DNA from: DASZVB01 sp036272055
GTDB taxonomy: Bacteria; Myxococcota_A; Polyangia; Polyangiales; Polyangiaceae
Assembly: GCA_036272055.1 (NCBI GenBank)
Contig: DATAZL010000076.1
Span: 22,039 to 86,038, forward strand
Direction: 5' to 3'
Length of the DNA stretch: 64,000 nt
The translations under genes and the position numbers were made by a program. Under the pieces are notes generated by a model. It worked only from the letters and a program-made list of their open reading frames with translations, did no database searches and had not been told where the DNA came from. Below, piece by piece: positions 8,186-18,119 of the stretch. Numbering within the stretch: the first letter of the stretch is position 1; each line of letters begins with the position of its first letter.

Positions 8186-8214
8186 GAATCACGGCGATTT
8201 TCCGCTTTGACGTC

Positions 8215-8230
8215 TGGCACGAGTCTCGCT
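8215..8230 (+). promoter_or_regulatory. Sigma-54 (-24/-12) promoter of the gsp operon
   Basis: TGGCAC-N5-TCGCT matches the sigma-54 consensus TGGCAC-N5-TTGCW with the invariant GG and GC at the correct spacing. It lies 20 bases upstream of the gspC ATG and just downstream of a gene for a sigma-54 activator with an intact GAFTGA loop. Confidence 0.65.
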
Positions 8231-8249
8231 TAGAACGCCGGGCGAACTC

Positions 8250-9236
8250 ATGGCTCTCGATGCGCTAGCGAAACGGTTTTTTCCCGCTCTCGTGATGCTG
8301 CTCGTGGCCATGGCGGCCTACTTCCAGGCGTCGGGGATCATGCAGCTCGTCGCGAGCTCGTATCTCGACACCGCACCTGCGCCGACGCCGCCGCCGCATC
8401 CGACGCGCGGAACGGTGCTCGCGGCAGGTCCCGACAGCTCCGGTCCGAAGACGGCGGAGCCGATCCTCTCGCGCAACCCGTTCGACTCCGTGACGGGACC
8501 GTTGAACAAGGTCGCCGAGACCGATACGGACATCGATAAGCCGGCGGAGCAGAAGCTCGATCTGTCGAACCCGCTCACCGCTGCGGACTGCGCCGGCGTC
8601 CAGGCGCACGCCATCACCGAGTCGTCCGATCCCATGTGGTCGGTCGCGGTGCTCCAGGGAAACGGCGAGACGATGGGCAAGCTGCGCCGCGTCGGGGATG
8701 CGGTCGGCGACAAGCAGGTCGCGTACATCGGTTACAACACCACCAAGTACAGCCCCTCGGTGTGGCTGACGAGCGGCGCGGCGCTGTGTCAGGTGCTCCT
8801 CTTCGCACCTCCGACGCCGATCACGCCTCCGACGGCCGATGCGAAGCCGGAAACGCCGCCGAAGGACAGCAACGGCGTGCCCGACGACATCGCGAAGCGA
8901 ATCCAGAAGATCAGCGACACCGAGTTTCACATCGATCGCGCGGTCGTCGACAACATCCTCGAGAACCAGGCGCAGCTCATGCGCACCGCACGCATCGTCC
9001 CCGAGCAGAAGGACGGCAAGGTGGTCGGGATCCGGCTCTTCGGCGTCCGTCCCGAGACGCTGCTCGGCAAGCTCGGCCTCCAGAACGGCGACCGCCTCGA
9101 GGCGATCAACGGCTTCGAGATGGCGAGCCCCGAGAAGGCGCTCGAGGCGTATGCGCGACTCCGTACGGCCGACAGCCTCGCCGTCAAAGTGACCCGGCGC
9201 GGCGCGCCCGTAACCATCGACTTCAAGATTCAGTGA
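8250..9236 (+). CDS. gspC: Type II secretion system protein GspC
   Basis: A 328-residue inner-membrane clamp protein that links the type II secretion platform to the outer-membrane secretin. It has one N-terminal membrane helix (FFPALVMLLVAMAAYFQASG) and a Pro/Thr linker. A homology region follows (from SRNPFD to CQVLLF, ~85-185) that binds GspD. A C-terminal PDZ domain (~240-328) contains GVRPETLLGKLGLQNGDRLE. Length and order are normal for PDZ-type GspC. It is the first gene of the operon, 20 bases after a sigma-54 promoter, and gspD follows with a 4-base gap. Confidence 0.92.
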   Translation: MALDALAKRFFPALVMLLVAMAAYFQASGIMQLVASSYLDTAPAPTPPPHPTRGTVLAAGPDSSGPKTAEPILSRNPFDSVTGPLNKVAETDTDIDKPAEQKLDLSNPLTAADCAGVQAHAITESSDPMWSVAVLQGNGETMGKLRRVGDAVGDKQVAYIGYNTTKYSPSVWLTSGAALCQVLLFAPPTPITPPTADAKPETPPKDSNGVPDDIAKRIQKISDTEFHIDRAVVDNILENQAQLMRTARIVPEQKDGKVVGIRLFGVRPETLLGKLGLQNGDRLEAINGFEMASPEKALEAYARLRTADSLAVKVTRRGAPVTIDFKIQ

Positions 9237-9240
9237 TTCA

Positions 9241-11760
9241 GTGACAAGAATGCCGACCAAACGCAGATACGCTTCTCTTGCGGGCGCCCTCACGCTGACG
9301 CTCGCCTTCCGTGCACTCGGCCAGGCGCCGCCGGTGCGCGCGACGCCGCGCTCGCCCAACACCGCCCCGGCGACGCCCGCCGCGCCTGCGACGCCGCCGG
9401 GCGCCGCACCGCCCGCGATACCGCTGCCCCCGCCGCCGGACCCCGAGCCGCCCGGTGCGAGCGCGCCCCCGCCGACGTCGATGGACGCGATCGCGAAGGC
9501 GCTCGACGTGCCCTACAAGCCGAAGGCCGGCGGGTCGCTCGTGAAGTTCAACCTGCAGGACGCCGACCTCGGCGAGCTCGTGAACCACGTCAGCGGCATC
9601 ACCGGGAAGCGGTTCATCTACGGCCAGAAAGTCCGTCAGATCAAGGTCACCGTCGTGTCGCCCACGCCGGTCACCATCGACGAGGCTTACGAGGCGTTCC
9701 TCTCGATCCTCCAGGCGAACGGGATGACGGTCGTGCCGCACGGGCGGTTCTACAAGATCGTCGACACCGGCGGCGTCGTCGCAGAGACGACACCCATCTA
9801 CGACCGCGGTGAGCCGATCCCCGACACCGATCGCTTCGTGACGCGGCTCTATCGCCTCCGGAGCACGTCGGCGACCGAGGCCGGTAACCTGCTCGGCAAG
9901 TTCAAGAGCAAGGAAGGCGACATCTCGGTCTACGAACCGGGCTCGCTGCTCATCCTCACGGACCGTGGCTCGAACATCCAGCGCATGGTCCGCATCCTCG
10001 AGGAGATCGACGTCGGCGGCGCGGGCTCGCAGATGTGGATCGAGAAGATCAACTACGGCTCGGCCGCGGACATGGCCAAGCAGTTCAACGACATCTTCGA
10101 GCTGAACACGCCCGGCGGCAGCAAGAACGCCGCGGGCCTCATGAAGGTGATCGCCGACGACAAGACGAACTCCCTCGTCGTGGTCGGCACCGAGGACTCG
10201 TACCTGAAGCTCCTCGAGCTCCTGAAGCGGGTCGACGTCGCTCCGGCGGCGTCCGGCAAGATCCGTGTCCTGCCGCTCCAGCACGCCATGGCCGAGGAGC
10301 TCGCGGCCACGATGACGCAGATGCTCACGAGCGCGAAGGCGGCGAACAACGCGAACCAGCCCGGCGCGCCCGCTCCCGTCTTCGAAGGCGAGGTGCGCGT
10401 CGTGGCCGACAAGCCGACGAACTCCCTCGTGTTGACCTCGTCGGCCCGCGACTACGCGCAGATCCGGATGGTCGTCGACCAGCTCGATCACGCGCGCCGT
10501 CAGGTGTTCATCGACGCCGTGATCATGGACGTGCAGGTCCGTCGCTCTCTCGACCTCGGGATGGCGTATCACGGCGGCGCGGCCGTGAACCTCGGCGGCC
10601 CGACCGACACGATCCTCCTCGGCGGTCTCGACCCGCTGAAGTCCGTCGCGCCGTCGGATCCCTCGCAGCTCCAGGGTCTCGCCCTCGGCGTCCGCGGTCC
10701 CGCCCTCGACAACAGCCAGAACTCGTTCCCGGCGTTGAGCGGCGTCTCCATTCCGGCGTTCGGCGTCGTGCTCAACGCGCTCGCAGGCAGCGGCGATACG
10801 AACGTCCTCTCCACGCCGCACATCATCGCGACCGACAACACGCCGGCCGAGATCAACATCGGTCAGAACATTCCCCTCCAGCAGAACCTCGGCGGTCTGG
10901 CCGGCGGTCTCGGCGCGGCGGGCGGCGCGGCCGGCAGTCCCCTCGGCGCTCTCGGCGCTCTCGGCGGCCTCGGCGCTCTCGGCGGCTTCGGTGCACAGCG
11001 TCAGGACGTCGGCACGCACATCAAGGTGACGCCGCACATCAACGCGGTCGATCAGGTCCGGCTCGAGATCCAGGAAGAGGACAGCGCCCCGGGCGCGGCC
11101 GTCGGCGCCCTCGGCGCAGTTCCGATCACCCAGCGCCGTGCGAACACCACCGTCGTCGTCGACGACCAGCAGACGGTCGTAATCGGCGGCTTGATGAGAG
11201 ACACCGTCACGAAGAGCAGCCACAAGATCCCGGTGCTCGGCGATCTGCCGGTGCTAGGCTTTCTCTTCCGCACCACCTCGAACACCAAGGAGAAGACGAA
11301 TCTTCTTCTGATCCTGACGCCTTACATCATTCGAGATCAGCAAGACCTCCGGAAGGTCTTCGAGCGAAAGATGCAGGAGCGGCAGGAGTTCCTGGATCGC
11401 TACTTCGTGTTCGAAGGGTCGTGGGAACCGCCGCGTGACTACGCGCGCGCCAATGGCCTCCTCGAGGAGATCCGCAAGGCGTACGCAGACCTCGAAGAAC
11501 AGCTACGCATGGAAGAAGAGAGCCGGCCGCTCGAGAAGGGTACCCACGAACCTTCTCCGCCGATCGAGCTGCCCGGTGGCGTGAAGGCCGGCGCACCGGG
11601 CGGCGCTGCGACTCCCGCGGGAACGCCCGCGACGGCTCCGGCGACGCGCCCGCGCACTCCCCGACGTAACCGGCCGACGGGCGACGACTCGCCGATCCGC
11701 ATCAATCCCATCGCGCGCAGCGTCCAGGGCGACGGCGCCGACCCCAACGACGGAAGGTAA
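9241..11760 (+). CDS. gspD: Type II secretion outer-membrane secretin GspD
   Basis: An 839-residue secretin that forms the outer-membrane channel. An N-terminal signal peptide (ASLAGALTLTLAFRALGQA) is followed by a Pro/Ala-rich stretch, the N0 domain (VKFNLQDADLGELVNHVSG), N1-N3 ring domains, and the secretin core with VFIDAVIMDVQVRR, LSTPHIIATDN and the VVDDQQTVVIGGLMRD beta-strands. It ends in a charged C-terminal S-domain-like tail. A Gly/Ala/Leu-rich low-complexity insert (near residues 550-585) sits in the core, in the region of the gate. The start is a GTG at 9241; an in-frame ATG at 9250 is equally possible, as neither has a good ribosome site. Confidence 0.95.
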   Translation: MTRMPTKRRYASLAGALTLTLAFRALGQAPPVRATPRSPNTAPATPAAPATPPGAAPPAIPLPPPPDPEPPGASAPPPTSMDAIAKALDVPYKPKAGGSLVKFNLQDADLGELVNHVSGITGKRFIYGQKVRQIKVTVVSPTPVTIDEAYEAFLSILQANGMTVVPHGRFYKIVDTGGVVAETTPIYDRGEPIPDTDRFVTRLYRLRSTSATEAGNLLGKFKSKEGDISVYEPGSLLILTDRGSNIQRMVRILEEIDVGGAGSQMWIEKINYGSAADMAKQFNDIFELNTPGGSKNAAGLMKVIADDKTNSLVVVGTEDSYLKLLELLKRVDVAPAASGKIRVLPLQHAMAEELAATMTQMLTSAKAANNANQPGAPAPVFEGEVRVVADKPTNSLVLTSSARDYAQIRMVVDQLDHARRQVFIDAVIMDVQVRRSLDLGMAYHGGAAVNLGGPTDTILLGGLDPLKSVAPSDPSQLQGLALGVRGPALDNSQNSFPALSGVSIPAFGVVLNALAGSGDTNVLSTPHIIATDNTPAEINIGQNIPLQQNLGGLAGGLGAAGGAAGSPLGALGALGGLGALGGFGAQRQDVGTHIKVTPHINAVDQVRLEIQEEDSAPGAAVGALGAVPITQRRANTTVVVDDQQTVVIGGLMRDTVTKSSHKIPVLGDLPVLGFLFRTTSNTKEKTNLLLILTPYIIRDQQDLRKVFERKMQERQEFLDRYFVFEGSWEPPRDYARANGLLEEIRKAYADLEEQLRMEEESRPLEKGTHEPSPPIELPGGVKAGAPGGAATPAGTPATAPATRPRTPRRNRPTGDDSPIRINPIARSVQGDGADPNDGR

Positions 11761-11766
11761 CGACCA

Positions 11767-13536
<1,770 letters not shown>

Positions 13537-13538
13537 AA

Positions 13539-14768
13539 ATGGCCGTCTTCGAATACCGCGGGATCCTCGCCGGCACCGGCAAGAACGTGAAGGGGTACCG
13601 CGACGCGGACAACCCCAAGGCGCTGCGTGCGCTCCTCCGCAAGGACGGCATTCTCCTCACCCTCGCGCAGGAAGAGACGGCCGAGCGCGCCAAGGCGCAG
13701 CGTCGCCAGATCGATCTCTTCGCGTTCTTCCGGCGCGTCACCACCTCCGACGTCGCGGTGATGACCCGGCAGCTCGCGACGCTCGTCCGCGCCGGCGTTC
13801 CCCTCGTCGACTCGATCGCCGCGCTGGTCGATCAGGTCGAAAAAGAGGGGCTGGTCCGTGTGCTCACTGCCGTCGGCGAGACGTTGAAGAGCGGTACGAG
13901 CTTCGCCAAATCGCTCGGTGAGCACCCCAAGGTGTTTCCGAACCTCTACGTCAACATGGTGGCCGCCGGTGAAGAGTCGGGAACGCTCGAGGCGGTGCTC
14001 GAGAGGCTGGCCGACTTCATGGAGAGCCAGGCGCGCCTGAAGGGCAAGGTGACGGCCGCACTCGCCTATCCGGTGCTGATGATGTTCATCGGCATCGTGA
14101 TGGTGAGCGTGCTCATGGTCGCCGTGGTGCCCAAGGTCGTGAGCATCTTCGACAATCTCGGTCAGGAGCTTCCCTGGTACACGCAGCTCCTCATCATGGT
14201 GTCGAACGTGTTCGCGCACTACTGGTGGCTGCTCATCCTGATCGCGGTCGTCTCGGTCATCGTCTTCCGAAGGTGGCGCGCCAAGCCGGCCGGCAGGATG
14301 CAATGGGACCGGTTCGTCCTGGTCGTCCCCATCTTCGGCAAGTTGAATCGCCTCGTCGCGGTGGCACGCTTCTCCCGCACGCTCTCGACGCTGCTCGCGA
14401 GCGGTGTGCAGCTCCTCACGGCGATGGGCATCGTGAAGAACGTCCTCGGAAACGCCGTCCTCGAGACGGTCGTGACGACCGCCATCGCGTCGATCCGCGA
14501 AGGTGAGAGCATCTCCGAGCCGCTCCGACGAAGCGGCGAATTTCCGGCGATGGTCACTCACATGATCGCAATCGGGGAGAAGACCGGCCAGCTCGAGGCG
14601 ATGCTCGACAACGTGAGCCGCGCTTACGAGGCAGACGTCGAGACGAAGGTCGTCGCGTTGACGAGCCTCCTCGAGCCGCTGATGATCATGCTGCTCGGCG
14701 GCGTCGTCGGCTTCATCGCGATGGCCATCCTCATGCCCCTCGTCCAGATGAACCAGCTGGTGCAGTGA
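13539..14768 (+). CDS. gspF: Type II secretion inner-membrane platform protein GspF
   Basis: A 409-residue polytopic protein at the centre of the secretion platform. It has the two tandem T2SSF repeats: the first (VMTRQLATLVRAGVPLVDSI, then GEESGTLEAVLERL) is followed by paired membrane helices around VLMMFIGIVMVSVLMVAVVP and HYWWLLILIAVVSVIVF. The second repeat is FSRTLSTLLASGVQLLTAM, with IGEKTGQLEAML and a final helix (MIMLLGGVVGFIAMAILMPL). The N-terminal FEYRGILAGTGKNVKGY strand is typical. The ATG at 13539 starts two bases after the gspE stop. Length is normal for the family. Confidence 0.95.
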   Translation: MAVFEYRGILAGTGKNVKGYRDADNPKALRALLRKDGILLTLAQEETAERAKAQRRQIDLFAFFRRVTTSDVAVMTRQLATLVRAGVPLVDSIAALVDQVEKEGLVRVLTAVGETLKSGTSFAKSLGEHPKVFPNLYVNMVAAGEESGTLEAVLERLADFMESQARLKGKVTAALAYPVLMMFIGIVMVSVLMVAVVPKVVSIFDNLGQELPWYTQLLIMVSNVFAHYWWLLILIAVVSVIVFRRWRAKPAGRMQWDRFVLVVPIFGKLNRLVAVARFSRTLSTLLASGVQLLTAMGIVKNVLGNAVLETVVTTAIASIREGESISEPLRRSGEFPAMVTHMIAIGEKTGQLEAMLDNVSRAYEADVETKVVALTSLLEPLMIMLLGGVVGFIAMAILMPLVQMNQLVQ

Positions 14769-14769
14769 G

Positions 14770-15183
14770 ATGGCGAAGCACCGGCGACCCGAGCGTCACA
14801 TCTTCTTCCCCTGGGAGAAGCGCGGGGGTCCGCTCCGGCGGCTCCGTCTCGACCACACCGGGCCGGTGCTCCTCGCCGGAGGCGTCATCCTCGTGGTCAC
14901 CCTGCTCGGGATGCACGAGCGCCGGAGCTCCGGTATCCGGAGGACGCGCGCGACGATCCTGAACGTGCGCGAGTCCGTCGATTCGTACATGGCGGATCAC
15001 GACGGGGGCTGCCCCAAGGGCGGCCTCGCCGGCATCGGGGAATACGAGAGCAAGGACGTGGTTCCACGCGACGCGTGGGGCCGCCCGCTCCGTCTCTCGT
15101 GCCCGGGGGCGGAGCACGCCCGCTACGACCTTTTCAGTGACGGCCCGGACGGCAAACCCGCTGGGCTCGATCGCATCCAGTGA
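14770..15183 (+). CDS. GspG-like protein without a prepilin peptidase site
   Basis: A 137-residue protein between gspF and gspG. A basic N-terminal ~30 residues precede one membrane helix (PVLLAGGVILVVTLLGM). The C-terminal domain then resembles the end of major pseudopilins: VPRDAWGRPLRL matches the usual DPWGxPY segment, and YDLFSDGPDGKPAG matches the typical YDLYSxGxDGxxGG calcium-binding loop. The type IV leader (G-FTLxE) is missing, so it cannot be processed like a pseudopilin and is probably a permanently anchored inner-membrane protein. Two cysteines (GGCPKGG, LSCPG) could form a disulfide. The start follows the gspF stop by one base. Role inferred: an accessory factor for pseudopilus assembly. 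Confidence 0.75.
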   Translation: MAKHRRPERHIFFPWEKRGGPLRRLRLDHTGPVLLAGGVILVVTLLGMHERRSSGIRRTRATILNVRESVDSYMADHDGGCPKGGLAGIGEYESKDVVPRDAWGRPLRLSCPGAEHARYDLFSDGPDGKPAGLDRIQ

Positions 15184-15195
15184 CGAGGCGAACAG

Positions 15196-15684
15196 ATGGA
15201 GACCCTTTGCATGCACACGATCCCAACAACGACTTCACCGGACGCCACCGTGGAGCGTGACGCGCTTCCCCGGCCGGGCACCCTCCGGCGGGTGCGCCGC
15301 TCGCTCGAGCGAGGCGTCACCCTCGTCGAGGTCCTCATCGTCGTAGCGATCATCGCGATGGTCGCCAGCGGCGTCGCCGTGTTCGCGCTGCCTCGTTACA
15401 AGGAGGCGCAGGTGAAGAGCGCCGAGACGGGCGCGCGCGTCATCCGCGGCGCGATCCAGAACTGGCAGCGCATCAACAACGAGTCGAGCTGCCCCACCAT
15501 CAGCCAGCTCGTGCAGGAGAAGCAGCTCGACTCCGCGTCGAACACGTCCGATCCCTGGGGTGAGGCGTATCAGCTCTCGTGCACCGACGACGACGTCATC
15601 GTGGCGTCGAACGGCCCCGACAAGAAGAAGGGGACGCCCGACGACATTCGCGTCCCCAAGGGCCTGACCACCAGCACGCAGTGA
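15196..15684 (+). CDS. gspG: Major pseudopilin GspG
   Basis: A 162-residue major pseudopilin. The prepilin peptidase site is SLERG-VTLVEVLIVVAIIA: cleavage after Gly40, Glu at +5, then the hydrophobic assembly helix. The C-terminal domain carries the DPWGEAYQLSC segment and the SNGPDKKKGTPDDI calcium loop. The leader is unusually long (40 residues); a second ATG at 15211 would shorten it to 35. Val instead of Phe at +1 is uncommon but seen in GspG relatives. Cys pairs (SSCPT, QLSCTD) may form a disulfide. Position after gspF and before gspH is canonical. Confidence 0.9.
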   Translation: METLCMHTIPTTTSPDATVERDALPRPGTLRRVRRSLERGVTLVEVLIVVAIIAMVASGVAVFALPRYKEAQVKSAETGARVIRGAIQNWQRINNESSCPTISQLVQEKQLDSASNTSDPWGEAYQLSCTDDDVIVASNGPDKKKGTPDDIRVPKGLTTSTQ

Positions 15685-15688
15685 CGCG

Positions 15689-16432
15689 ATGCCCGACCCT
15701 CGCGAGAGTGCCGTCTCGAAGCCTCCGGTGAATGCCGGGGCGCGAGGCTTCACTCTCATCGAGGTCCTGGTCGTCATCGCGCTCATGGCGGTGCTCGCCG
15801 GCACCATCGTGTCGGGCAGCGGCTTGCTCGCGGGCAACCGCATGCGCGCTGCGGCCGGCCTGGTCGTGACGGCCGCGCGCATCGCGGTGACTCGCTCGAA
15901 CCAGACCGGGCACGCGGTGCGCGTGGTGTTCGACCTCGACGAGGGTCGTCTTTCGATGGAAGAGACGAGCGATCGCATGCTGCGCGTGAAGGAGACGTCG
16001 GACACCAAGACGTCGGAGGGCTCCGCCGCGGGCGCCGATCCCGCGACGGTGGCAGAGAAGGCGTCGCTCGAGTACGCGAGCAGCATCGTCAAGGGACCGC
16101 ACGCGCCCCGCGCGAAGTTCACCGCGATCCCGCTGAGCAGCTCCGACAGCGCCGCCGACAAGGGGCGCGAGATCGGCAAGGGGGTACGGTTTCGTCTCGT
16201 GCAGACGGAGCACGATCTGAAGCCGCGCGACAAGGGCCGGGCGTATCTCTACTTCTGGCCCGGCGGCGGGACCGAGCGCGCCGTCGTGCAGGTAGAGCGC
16301 ACGGGGAGCGACGACGTGCTCTCCGTCCTCGTGAGCCCGCTCACGGCGCGCGCGCGCATCCAGTCCGGCAAGGTCGATCTGGTGCAGCCCCACGACGACG
16401 AGGACTTCGGACAACGGGAGGTGCCGTTTTGA
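15689..16432 (+). CDS. gspH: Minor pseudopilin GspH
   Basis: A 247-residue minor pseudopilin. Cleavage is predicted after Gly20 (AGARG-FTLIEVLVVIALM) with Glu at +5. The hydrophobic helix is followed by the GspH/FimT-type segment RMRAAAGLVVTAARIAVTRS and a beta-rich C-terminal domain with an acidic/Lys-rich insert. It is longer than the usual ~170 residues because of that insert (around residues 90-150). The start lies 4 bases after the gspG stop; its own stop overlaps the gspI TTG start. Confidence 0.86.
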   Translation: MPDPRESAVSKPPVNAGARGFTLIEVLVVIALMAVLAGTIVSGSGLLAGNRMRAAAGLVVTAARIAVTRSNQTGHAVRVVFDLDEGRLSMEETSDRMLRVKETSDTKTSEGSAAGADPATVAEKASLEYASSIVKGPHAPRAKFTAIPLSSSDSAADKGREIGKGVRFRLVQTEHDLKPRDKGRAYLYFWPGGGTERAVVQVERTGSDDVLSVLVSPLTARARIQSGKVDLVQPHDDEDFGQREVPF

Positions 16433-17421
16433 GGGCATCGCGTTCGAGCGGTTTCACGCTCCTCGAGGTCCTGGTCGCGATCGCGATCCTCGGCCTCGGG
16501 ATGACGGCGATCCTCTCGGCGCAGACCGGCCTCTTCGCGAGCTCCTCGTACGCGGAACGCGTCAGCCTGGCGTCTGGCCTGGTGCGCTGCAAGCTCAGCG
16601 AGCTCGAGCTCAAGCTGAACAAGGAAGGCTACCCCCTCACCGACATGAAGGACGAGGGGAACTGCTGCAACGACGAGTCGCCGCCCGCCGGCTACAAATG
16701 CAAGTGGAAGATCGAGAAGATCGAGATGCCGCTTCCGCCGACGTCGACGGAGCTCTCGAACCAGATGAGCTCGGCGATGGGGCCTGGAGGGCTCGGGGCG
16801 CTCGGCGCGATCGCCTCCGTCGGGCAGTCGAACGGCTCCATTCTCGGGCAGGGGTCGGGCCTCGGAGATGTGTCCAAGCTCCTTGCCGGACAGGCGCCGG
16901 GCGGGATCCCGGGTGGCTCGATGCCGCCGGGCGGAACCTTCGGCGGCGGCATCCCGGGCGGCTCGCCCTCGCCGGCAGACAGCAACAGCTTCGGGTCGAC
17001 GGCGTTCGGGTCATCGTCCTTCGGGTCGTCGTCCTTCGGGCAGAAGGTGGCGGGCACCGTCCCGATCGGTTCCGGCCAGGTCGATCAGGGCCTCGGCGGG
17101 CCGCCCATGGGCGGCGGCATCTCGTCGCTCGTGCCGATGGTGATGAGCATGGTTTACCCGACGCTCAAGCCGATGCTCGAGGCGAGCATTCGCAAGCTGA
17201 CGGTCTCCGTCGAGTGGCAAGGCGGCGGCAAGGGCAAGAGCCTCGACATCGTGGAGTTCGTCACGAACCCGATGCAGGGCGGCCTCGATCCGAACGCCGC
17301 GGGCGGGCTCGACAGCGCGTTCAGCGCCATCTCGGGCCTCCTTGGCGGCGCCGCGCCGGGAGGTGTCGGTGCGGGCACGACCGGTGCCGCTGCGCCGTCA
17401 CTCCTCGGAGGCAGTCGATGA
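16429..17421 (+). CDS. gspI: Minor pseudopilin GspI with a large Gly/Ser-rich insertion
   Basis: A 330-residue protein starting at a TTG that overlaps the gspH stop. Cleavage is predicted after Gly8 (SSG-FTLLEVLVAIAILGLG), and the following segment (SLASGLVRCKLSELELKL) is typical of GspI. The C-terminal strand LTVSVEWQGGGKG is also family-like. Between them lies an insertion of about 150 residues rich in Gly, Ser, Pro and Met, including repeated FGSSS units near residues 185-205. Ordinary GspI proteins have ~125 residues, so this one is more than twice as long. A further Gly/Ala-rich tail of ~55 residues ends the protein. Four cysteines cluster near residues 80-95 (GNCCND, YKCKW). Confidence 0.82.
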   Translation: MRASRSSGFTLLEVLVAIAILGLGMTAILSAQTGLFASSSYAERVSLASGLVRCKLSELELKLNKEGYPLTDMKDEGNCCNDESPPAGYKCKWKIEKIEMPLPPTSTELSNQMSSAMGPGGLGALGAIASVGQSNGSILGQGSGLGDVSKLLAGQAPGGIPGGSMPPGGTFGGGIPGGSPSPADSNSFGSTAFGSSSFGSSSFGQKVAGTVPIGSGQVDQGLGGPPMGGGISSLVPMVMSMVYPTLKPMLEASIRKLTVSVEWQGGGKGKSLDIVEFVTNPMQGGLDPNAAGGLDSAFSAISGLLGGAAPGGVGAGTTGAAAPSLLGGSR

Positions 17422-18119
17422 ACGCGCGCCAGCGTGGGTTCACCCTCATCGAGCTCCTCATCGCGACCGGCGTGCTCGCGGCGATCTGCATGCTCATCTA
17501 CACGGCGTTCGCCGGCATGCGGAGCAGCAAGGAGGGCGTCGAGCGCATCGACGACCGTATCCACGAGGGCAGGGAAGCCCTCCGTCGCTTCACGGTGGAG
17601 CTCTCGAGCGCGTACCTGTCGATGCATCGGCCCCTCGATCCGACGCTCGTCGTCGTGAAGACGGCGTTCATCGGGACCCGCGGAACGCCGGCCGACAGGC
17701 TCGATTTCAATTCGTTCTCGAACCGGCGCTTCGACAAGAACTCCCACGAGTCCGACGAATGCGAGCTCTCGTACTTCGGGCTAGCGGACCGCAAGCAATC
17801 CGGCGTGACCGATCTCGTTCGTCGTATCAGCCCGAAGCTCGACATCAAGCCGGAGCGCGGCGGTCGGGTCGAGGTGCTCGCGACGGACATCGATCTCTTC
17901 AAGCTCCGCTTCCTCGATCCGCTGACGGGTAACTGGGCCGATACGTGGGACTCGACCGACACCGTCTCCCACACGAATCAGCTCCCCATCTACGTCCACG
18001 TGAAGCTCGTCCTGAACGGCGGCCGGCGCAGCTTCGTCGGCCGTGGCCAGGGCACGCTCACGTTCGAGACGAAGATCCCCATCCAGATGTATCAACCCCT
18101 GAGCTTTGCGATCGAATGA
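17418..18119 (+). CDS. gspJ: Minor pseudopilin GspJ
   Basis: A 233-residue minor pseudopilin. Cleavage is predicted after Gly7 (ARQRG-FTLIELLIATGVLA), followed by the GspJ pattern of a long helix and a beta-rich domain (EALRRFTVELSSAYLSM, RLDFNSFSNRRF, DLVRRISP). The ATG overlaps the gspI stop as ATGA, and its own stop overlaps the gspK start in the same way. GspI, J and K form the tip complex of the pseudopilus. Length is near the usual ~200. Confidence 0.88.
   Translation: MNARQRGFTLIELLIATGVLAAICMLIYTAFAGMRSSKEGVERIDDRIHEGREALRRFTVELSSAYLSMHRPLDPTLVVVKTAFIGTRGTPADRLDFNSFSNRRFDKNSHESDECELSYFGLADRKQSGVTDLVRRISPKLDIKPERGGRVEVLATDIDLFKLRFLDPLTGNWADTWDSTDTVSHTNQLPIYVHVKLVLNGGRRSFVGRGQGTLTFETKIPIQMYQPLSFAIE

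Noticed and set aside
10900..11000. Gly/Ala/Leu-rich repeats in gspD as a mobile or CRISPR-like repeat
   Set aside because: They are in-frame low-complexity codons of a secretin and have no spacer structure.
9238..11223. Long minus-strand open frame opposite gspD
   Set aside because: Arg/Asp/Glu-rich antisense frame with no domain; gspD on the other strand is certain.
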